Source of the DNA: Cheilinus undulatus
Lineage: Eukaryota; Chordata; Actinopteri; Labriformes; Labridae
Length of the DNA stretch: 64,000 nucleotides
Direction of reading: 5' to 3'
NCBI RefSeq assembly: GCF_018320785.1
Contig: NC_054867.1
Coordinates: forward strand, 22,199,855 to 22,263,854
The notes beneath the pieces are model-generated. The model did not search any database. It saw only the letters and a list, made by a program, of their open reading frames with translations, and was not told the DNA's origin. The position numbers and the translations under genes were made by a program. Positions 59,801-64,000 of this stretch are shown in pieces. How positions within the stretch are numbered: the first letter of the stretch is position 1; the number at the start of each line of letters is the position of its first letter.

Positions 59801-62800
59801 GGTCTGAATCCCCTCTGTTTCTCTGAAGCAAGACATTATGAAATCTAACTAATCTAAAATAAAATAAATTTAACTTTTTCACAATTATACAATAATCAAT
59901 AGTCATACAACAGATTCTGGTTAGGGTCTAATTACAATTTGTACAAATTGTATTTTCATTTATGGAAATTGTTAATATTATTATTATTATTATTACTATT
60001 ATAAAACTTTATTCTAGGGATTTATACCTTTATTAGTGAGACAGGACAGTGGATGACACAAACATATCCATTAGGCCATCAGCACTGTTATCTCTCAACA
60101 ATTTTTTTGTGATTTCAATTATTGGAGAGATTCTATCTAATGCACTCTGTACTGTGTCCACTGGGATACCCGAGTTCTTGCTTTTATCATGTAGTGGCAC
60201 ATGATATTGCAACAATCTAAACTACAGCACTTCTGTATCATTCACGTGTACAAATACCCAACACTTGTATTTAACAAATCAGTGCATTTTAGTGATGATT
60301 GTCATTCAAATAAACAGACAGAGAATTATAGTCTGTGATACCCTTTGGTGCAGAAGGCTCAGCCTGCTTCTGGGACCAATCAGGCTCATGGCCAGAAATC
60401 CCAGAGACAACAGCGCCAGCGTGACAAATAAGCCCGCAACAAATCCAGCAAAATGGACCCCATGGTTTGGAAAAATCTAAAATTGTAGGCAGATTGAACT
60501 TATCGTCAAATTATTTTTGAGAACAAACATTTGAAATCTGTTAAAGAGAACATGCAGGGCAATGAACTTTAGGTGTGTTTTTAGTTAAGGAACAGCCCAA
60601 CTTACTCTGTCAGTGGAATTCACCCTCAAGGTTAGATTAGCTTTTAACGGACCAAACATACTCACATCGTTCTGTTGAGAAAAGAGAACACAATGTTACT
60701 TTTAGACTGGCATGGTGAAAATTAATACATTTTGTGGTTATACAAAGTTACCAGTTTGTGATACTGCCATTTTAAGCTAAATAGCTGAAATAAGCAGTAG
60801 GAGAGATACCTGTGAGGCATTAGAAAAGGTGAGAAAAGCTGGAAGGTCCAGGACTTCACTCTTATGACTCCTTATTTTAGCAGTATAATTGACACTTATA
60901 TTGGAGCCAGCTAAAAAAGAAACAAAGGATTATTTTTATTAAAATTTTCTGTGATGGGTGAAGCATGCAGAAACAGAAAATATTTAAATGTTTACTCCTG
61001 GACTCACCAGACAGTGAATCTATAGCAAATGTCTGATAGCCTCTTTCCACCACTCTGCCTTCAGTCTCTTGGAGCACTATTCCAGAGACAGAGTCCCGGA
61101 TAGCCACTTGAGACAGGTTGGTGCCACCAGCTGGACCCGTGTTATAAATCAGAAGGAAGAATGTCAGCAGAGGAGGATCAGTGTCCAACTTAACCTGGGG
61201 ATCAAACAGTATGTGTAAGTAATACAAGAATAAATCACTGAATCTTCTTAAATGTTTACATTCACTGATTTAAAGATATAGATTTAAATTCACACAAATC
61301 AAATTTCAAGGGATATTACATTTTTGCCGATATTCTGCTTTTTTACGAATTTCTTTAAGCTGATACCAGTATGGATACCTGTACATAAATAAAATTCAGA
61401 CCTAAAGCTGAACAAAGACAAAGATTGTGAACAATAGGTCTGTTGGTGCAGCCTAAAACTCCACAGAATTATTCATACATACAGCACAAATTTACAGCCA
61501 AAATTGGCCGATAATTCAAGCTGATATACTGGTTGTAAATATTGGTTAAAAAAAATTCACATTTACTGATAATTGATTTTTTAGGTCAACATCAGGCAAA
61601 ATCAATATCATACTGAAAACACCATGCATCATCTAACATTACTTTCATGTACCTGTGCACACTTATGAAACCTGACCCCAAATGCAGATGGAGGTGTTAC
61701 ACTCTGAACCTGCAGAAAAAAATACCAACTGCAATTAAAATCTCTCAACATGATAATAAGTATATAATATCAACTAACCAGATGTTTGATCTGTTGAAGG
61801 CTAAAGTCATACACAAGCACTACACATGTGCGTTTTTAAACTAAGACAAACAACCTCATTAAGTTTGTGCAACTTGAAACCCACCTGAGGCAGAGCATGA
61901 CCTGGGTGGATTCTGGTGAGTGTGCTTCTTCCTCTCCTGAGGTGCAACATGTTTGACATGGAGGTCAATGTGGAGTAAAAGTAGTGTCCCCGTGGACCAG
62001 CAGGAGCTGAAGAAGATATTGGGTCCTCTGAAGAAAACAACTTGGGAAAGTTGAATTCCATTTTACCTGCCACAATACATTTAAAACATCAAAAACTGAT
62101 ACAATGGTTTAAATCTACTATGGATAAATACATTTTATATTGATGTATAATGCAAAGCCGATATATCTGGGGCAATGACAATTAAGGCTTTGTTCAATTG
62201 TGGTTGCGACACCTGACATTTGTAACTAATTTCAGATTAAACAGGCAAATACTCAGACAAATGTTGTAACTTTTATTCTTATTAGAAAGAGGAGAACATA
62301 TCTTTAGAATAAAATAAAGAAATTTATAGCCAAATATATTGAGCTGTTTTGCCTTGGATGTACTACCTGACCTGGAAAGTTTACCTGCTCACCCAAGCAA
62401 AATTGTAATTAAACGGTTTAAAAAATATAAATGTAATACCTCATCTATCTTACCAGAAGTAAAGTAAATATTCTTCGAGTTTTAAATATTATCATTCATT
62501 TTATTTATCAACACGTCTCGTAGTTTCAGCACCTGAAACACTGGTTGTACCAACTGATGTTTGCAACAAAATTCAAATAAACAGGCAACTACTTCGACAT
62601 GTTGTTACTTTTGCTCTTGCTAGAAAGAGGTCTCATATATTTTCAAAATAAAATCAAGGGTTTAACGTTTAAAAGCATTTTTAGCAGCTTTACGTCAGTT
62701 GTACCACCTGACATGGAAAGTATACCTGCCCACCTGTGACTGAAAATTATGATTTTATCTTTTCTTGAAAAGGATTTATGAACCACTTCCCTTTACCATC

Positions 62801-63932
62801 ACTGTCAGCTAGAGTTAAATGTATGATAAAATATGCTATAATCTTTTTTTTTACTTCATTTTAAAGTAGAATACCTATGATTATGGTTGAAACATCCTGA
62901 CTTGAAAATTACAGGACAAAAGTTTTGGATGATCTTACTAGTTTTACAATGATACATTTTAATAACTTTTTTTTTTATTTTAAAGATTTAAACCATAAAA
63001 TCATGGCAATGTTTTCTAATTTAAGTTTCTCACAATTAAAATGCTATTTTTAATAGTGTTAGTAATCTGTTTACTCAGGAGATCACGCCACCTGACATTT
63101 TTGGGGTTTGAGATGCCAAAATATGAAATTAATCATATTATTCAAATAAAATGAAAATGTATTCAAATGTATTCATGATTTTGAACATTTTTTTTATACA
63201 AAACATTTAAAAAGATATACAATCACATCTTATTCAGCTTTACTGGTGCTGTTAGTAAAACTGATTTTAACACAACTCCCTCCCTACATATATGATACTT
63301 ATAAAAAGAAAAGAACAAACCGTCCATCCACTCCAATGCCATTTCTTTTAGTTTCTCATCTGGGTCATCCTGTCTCCGATGGTTCTTGGAACAGCTCTGA
63401 CAATGGAAGACTGGCATTTAATATTGCATTATCATTCATTATTTTTTTGTTTACAAATTTGAAAATAGCATCGTCAAACTGAATCCCATAGACATGCAAT
63501 TAAACAAATGTTCTCTTATAAACCAAGGCAGTATCTGTAATATCTGCGGATGACAAGTACACCAAAATATATACATACATTGAGCAACATTTTACATTTT
63601 AATATTGCAGCTGAGGGTTTAAGGATACAATTCATAATGGGCAGATGTGGTGTGCTACAAGAACATGCAGTATTTCCCCCAATGCCACTCACCTCCTGTT
63701 TGTCCATCAGAGAAGGAGGTGGTAGTGTTGTGTACCATGATGTATCCTGAGATGTACAGTCATAACACGGCTGATGTCCAGCACTGTACTCCAACACATC
63801 GTCGGTGTCACGTCGGGTTACATTGTGACACAAACGGTAATGTAACGGAGGCAGGAGCAAACATGACACTTGGATATCCAAGAAAAACAACCAAATCGTG
63901 ACCGTCTTCGCGTTGAAGTGTACCAGAAGCAT
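47418..63932 (-). CDS. evc2: EVC2 (limbin), EvC ciliary complex subunit, 24 exons
   Basis: Twenty-four minus-strand exons (listed separately) join with consistent phases to 4173 nt, 1390 aa plus TAA. Human EVC2 is about 1308 aa. Residues 10-27 form an N-terminal hydrophobic signal segment. The region before the membrane carries several N-glycosylation sequons (NVT, NLS, NIS, NYT, NAS, NLT, NST). Residues 313-336 are the single transmembrane helix ([16 protein letters not shown]...). Residues 349-1250 are a long charged coiled-coil region. The C-terminus 1349-1390 ([10 protein letters not shown]...RKRNFLN) is the conserved tail that in mammals is needed to hold the EvC complex at the base of the cilium and is lost in Weyers-type truncations. 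With EVC the protein binds Smoothened and promotes Hedgehog signalling. The start ATG is at 63930-63932. The first exon is the least conserved and its start is less certain. Confidence 0.95.
48012..48113 (-). CDS. evc2: evc2 exon 23
   Basis: Residues 1225-1258 plus two bases, including [20 protein letters not shown]. Bounded by CACCAG and GTGAGC, after a 4.6-kb transposon-filled intron. Confidence 0.82.
48222..48530. mobile_element. MITE with TTAAAGRTACAGTGTR ends, copy 2 (evc2 intron 23)
   Basis: Left TTAAAGATACAGTGTATAAT and right CACACTGTACCTTTAA are inverted repeats related to 13605-13957. No coding sequence. Confidence 0.65.
48534..49045. other. evc2 intron 23, hAT end fragment and unassigned DNA
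   Basis: AGAGGGGTTCCCAACCTTTTTC at 48534 is a hAT-type terminus without a visible partner. The remainder is unassigned intron. Confidence 0.4.
49050..49870 (+). mobile_element. Tc1-like relic in evc2 intron 23
   Basis: The left end TTTTCACCCCCTTGGATGTT is followed by fragments in shifted frames: FNEC-like leader, [31 protein letters not shown] and [13 protein letters not shown]. Same family as 44925-45990, with the catalytic region disrupted. Confidence 0.8.
49871..51050. other. evc2 intron 23, nothing recognised
   Basis: AT-rich intronic sequence without a recognisable element. Confidence 0.45.
51055..52480 (+). mobile_element. third-family Tc1/mariner-like relic, long inverted repeats
   Basis: Inverted repeats of about 200 bp: TTTTTTTCCTGTGATTTATT at 51088 mirrors TTTAATTAAATCACAGG near 52410, and TATCTCAAAATATTAGAATA at 51228 mirrors the right-end ATTCTAATTTTTTGAGAT. 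The transposase C-terminal half is readable from 51772 to 52128 ([18 protein letters not shown]; then [20 protein letters not shown]), but the upstream frame is broken and the Leu-Asn of the usual [10 protein letters not shown] block is altered to [10 protein letters not shown]. Confidence 0.85.
52718..52893 (-). CDS. evc2: evc2 exon 22
   Basis: Residues 1167-1224 plus two bases, [20 protein letters not shown] then [20 protein letters not shown]. Aligns with the human LASYLARMAMVPGATLRRLL region. Confidence 0.9.
52986..53073 (-). CDS. evc2: evc2 exon 21
   Basis: Residues 1137-1166, with [20 protein letters not shown]. Acceptor TTTTAG, donor GTCTGC. Confidence 0.82.
53171..53403 (-). CDS. evc2: evc2 exon 20
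   Basis: Residues 1060-1136 plus two bases. Contains an acidic insert ([15 protein letters not shown]). Donor GTGAGC, phase 2. Confidence 0.9.
53537..53764 (-). CDS. evc2: evc2 exon 19
   Basis: Residues 984-1059, [20 protein letters not shown] through HIIQSHCM. Coiled coil. GTAAGC donor. Confidence 0.9.
53948..54091 (-). CDS. evc2: evc2 exon 18
   Basis: Residues 936-983, [20 protein letters not shown] then a coiled coil ending EEGVMDK. Donor GTAAAA. Confidence 0.88.
54292..54375 (-). CDS. evc2: evc2 exon 17
   Basis: Residues 908-935, [20 protein letters not shown] through ADW. Acceptor GACCAG, donor GTAAAT. Poorly conserved linker, so less secure than its neighbours. Confidence 0.7.
54376..55078. 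other. evc2 intron 16, left part
   Basis: 54880-55045 has GTACTTTCAGTAAATGTAAT and related words like the repeat at 39199-39441. The rest is unassigned. Confidence 0.4.
55120..56383 (+). mobile_element. Tc1/mariner element (DD36E spacing), nearly intact
   Basis: Left CACTGCCTGGCCAAAAAAAA and right (reverse complement) CACTGCCTGTCCAAAAAAAA are the terminal repeats, with TA on both sides (55118-55119 and 56384-56385). It is 1264 bp long and encodes one transposase frame interrupted once. It is markedly less decayed than the other Tc1-like copies in the window, so it is the youngest. Confidence 0.92.
55281..56336 (+). pseudogene. Tc1/mariner transposase with a single in-frame stop
   Basis: One frame runs from ATG 55281 to the stop at 56334-56336, 351 codons, broken only by TGA at 55611-55613 (codon 111). 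The stop precedes [11 protein letters not shown], where relatives have an Arg, which suggests a CGA to TGA change. Residues 1-110 are the paired-type DNA-binding domain ([32 protein letters not shown]). The catalytic residues are present: WSDES (D at codon 160), FQDDN (second D at about 251) and NPIENLW (E at about 288), with 36 residues between the second Asp and the Glu rather than 34. As it stands only a DNA-binding fragment could be made without readthrough. Confidence 0.9.
56965..57136 (-). CDS. evc2: evc2 exon 16
   Basis: Residues 850-907. [20 protein letters not shown] then [11 protein letters not shown] matches the human LSEEELLRM...QMDRSLALPK block. The donor is GTGGTG; using the GTGTAT three bases on (end at 56962) would add one Val and is equally in phase. 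Confidence 0.88.
57457..57755 (-). CDS. evc2: evc2 exon 15
   Basis: Residues 751-849 plus two bases, [20 protein letters not shown] through IRANCRDFF. Donor GTCAGT, phase 2. Confidence 0.9.
57879..58055 (-). CDS. evc2: evc2 exon 14
   Basis: Residues 692-750, [20 protein letters not shown] through EAAADIRK. Donor GTATAT. Confidence 0.88.
58186..58345 (-). CDS. evc2: evc2 exon 13
   Basis: Residues 638-691. Coiled coil ending [13 protein letters not shown] (human LITKRRRELLQ). Donor GTAGGG. Confidence 0.9.
58596..58771 (-). CDS. evc2: evc2 exon 12
   Basis: Residues 580-637 plus two bases, with [20 protein letters not shown], the counterpart of RYHLSKRFGHREYLVQNLQ. Donor GTTGGG is atypical at position +3. 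Confidence 0.88.
58957..59196 (-). CDS. evc2: evc2 exon 11
   Basis: Residues 500-579, [20 protein letters not shown] through LQHDYFTCQ. Coiled coil. GTAAGT donor, phase 0. Confidence 0.92.
59287..59599 (-). CDS. evc2: evc2 exon 10
   Basis: Residues 395-499, the start of the coiled coil. [13 protein letters not shown] and [18 protein letters not shown] match EVC2 family positions. Confidence 0.93.
59683..59822 (-). CDS. evc2: evc2 exon 9
   Basis: Residues 349-394 plus two bases. [20 protein letters not shown] aligns with NDQMIDILSSEDPGSMLQA of the human protein. Donor GTGAGT, phase 2. Confidence 0.92.
60342..60476 (-). CDS. evc2: evc2 exon 8 (transmembrane)
   Basis: Residues 304-348. [10 protein letters not shown] then the hydrophobic helix 313-336, followed by a basic stretch ([12 protein letters not shown]) expected on the cytosolic side. 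Human EVC2 has PHHGLHAAGF at this point. Confidence 0.93.
60606..60671 (-). CDS. evc2: evc2 exon 7
   Basis: Residues 282-303, [20 protein letters not shown] then DR. A 66-nt exon between CAACAG and GTAAGT, phase 0. Confidence 0.85.
60810..60910 (-). CDS. evc2: evc2 exon 6
   Basis: Residues 248-281, [20 protein letters not shown]...[12 protein letters not shown], with three sequons. Parallels the VSYAATLQ...LPAQLTF stretch of human EVC2. Confidence 0.88.
61008..61194 (-). CDS. evc2: evc2 exon 5
   Basis: Residues 186-247 plus one base, [20 protein letters not shown] onward. Contains the sequon NLS. Donor GTGAGT, phase 1. Confidence 0.88.
61312..61634 (-). mobile_element. TAGGGATGCAC-type MITE relic in evc2 intron 4
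   Basis: On the minus strand it begins GATGATGCATGGTGTTTTC and continues CAGTATGATATTGATTTTGC, with CAATATTTACAACCAGTAT inside, similar to copies 1-3. The other end is decayed (AAGGGATATTACAT). Confidence 0.5.
61653..61709 (-). CDS. evc2: evc2 exon 4
   Basis: Residues 167-185, [20 protein letters not shown] 57-nt exon between CTGCAG and GTACAT. FHKCA parallels FQKCA of the human protein. Confidence 0.85.
61885..62066 (-). CDS. evc2: evc2 exon 3
   Basis: Residues 106-166. [12 protein letters not shown] and [10 protein letters not shown] align with the human KMEVFIPL...HSLFAFIPS segment. Ends HALPQ before GTGGGT. Confidence 0.88.
62200..62770. repeat. imperfect tandem duplication in evc2 intron 2
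   Basis: Copies at about 62200-62460 and 62530-62760 share AAACAGGCAA, GTTGTAACTTTT/GTTGTTACTTTT, TAGAAAGAGG, TACYACCTGACMTGGAAAGT and ACCTGC in the same order. The period is about 330 bp. A further CCACCTGACATTTTTGG occurs at 63089. Confidence 0.6.
63321..63396 (-). CDS. evc2: evc2 exon 2
   Basis: Residues 81-105 plus one base, [20 protein letters not shown]. Acceptor TTGTCAG, donor GTTTGT, phase 1. Confidence 0.75.
63693..63932 (-). CDS. evc2: evc2 exon 1
   Basis: Residues 1-80: hydrophobic [18 protein letters not shown] (signal) and the sequon HNVT. Ends KQE before GTGAGT, phase 0. Confidence 0.8.
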
Positions 63933-64000
63933 TCGTAGGTTGTTGTGCCACCCTCACCAAGGAGAGCCGTTAGCTAACGGGCTGCACTGTTTCTCAGTGT
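63933..64000. promoter_or_regulatory. evc2 leader and likely shared evc2/evc promoter (cut by window edge)
   Basis: Only 68 bp of sequence 5' of the evc2 ATG is visible, including the short palindrome GTTAGCTAAC. In other vertebrates EVC and EVC2 are divergent neighbours, so the promoter is probably bidirectional and evc should start beyond the edge. Confidence 0.35.

Overview
The window is nuclear DNA of a vertebrate, almost certainly a teleost fish. It carries three multi-exon genes with canonical GT/AG introns, many introns of only 80 to 200 bp, and a dense load of Tc1/mariner-like elements, hAT-like MITEs and non-LTR retrotransposon fragments of the sort that fill fish genomes. I could not identify the species.

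The genes lie on the right two-thirds. msx1 (plus strand, two exons, 27982-29057, 285 aa) is an Msx homeobox repressor gene. cytl1 (minus strand, four exons, 40810-46587, 146 aa) encodes the six-cysteine secreted cytokine-like protein 1. evc2/limbin (minus strand, 24 exons, 47418-63932, 1390 aa) encodes the ciliary membrane protein that, with EVC, transmits Hedgehog signals. I rebuilt all three exon by exon. Every splice phase closes and no internal stop is left. Order and orientation match the human 4p16 block MSX1-CYTL1-(STK32B)-EVC2-EVC, but stk32b is missing from the cytl1-evc2 gap. The evc2 start codon sits 68 bp from the right edge, so evc is expected just beyond it, head to head.

The left 27 kb has no protein gene that I can support. 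It is a mosaic of mobile elements and unique, TAAT-rich or CpG-containing blocks that look like candidate long-range enhancers of msx1 (about 4.3, 7.1, 11.5-12.3, 16.9-17.4, 20.6-21.0, 22.3-22.9 and 23.6-24.3 kb), plus a GC-rich proximal region at 26.5-27.98 kb. The interval 30-40 kb between msx1 and cytl1 holds foldback elements, a dispersed MITE family, a LINE 3' fragment and one CTCF-like site.

The most informative non-genic structures are these. (1) A nearly intact Tc1/mariner transposase with DD36E spacing and one in-frame TGA (55120-56383) sits inside a hAT-like element (55087-56729), itself inside an evc2 intron. (2) A related hAT-like element (10221-10778) with a perfect 8-bp target duplication carries what looks like a captured first coding exon, with an intact splice donor. 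(3) A minisatellite at 8.1-10.2 kb is split by separate transposon insertions. (4) A foldback MITE has inserted into a Tc1 relic in cytl1 intron 2. (5) Imperfect tandem duplications lie upstream of msx1 and in evc2 intron 2. Most conceptual ORFs elsewhere are chance or antisense frames.
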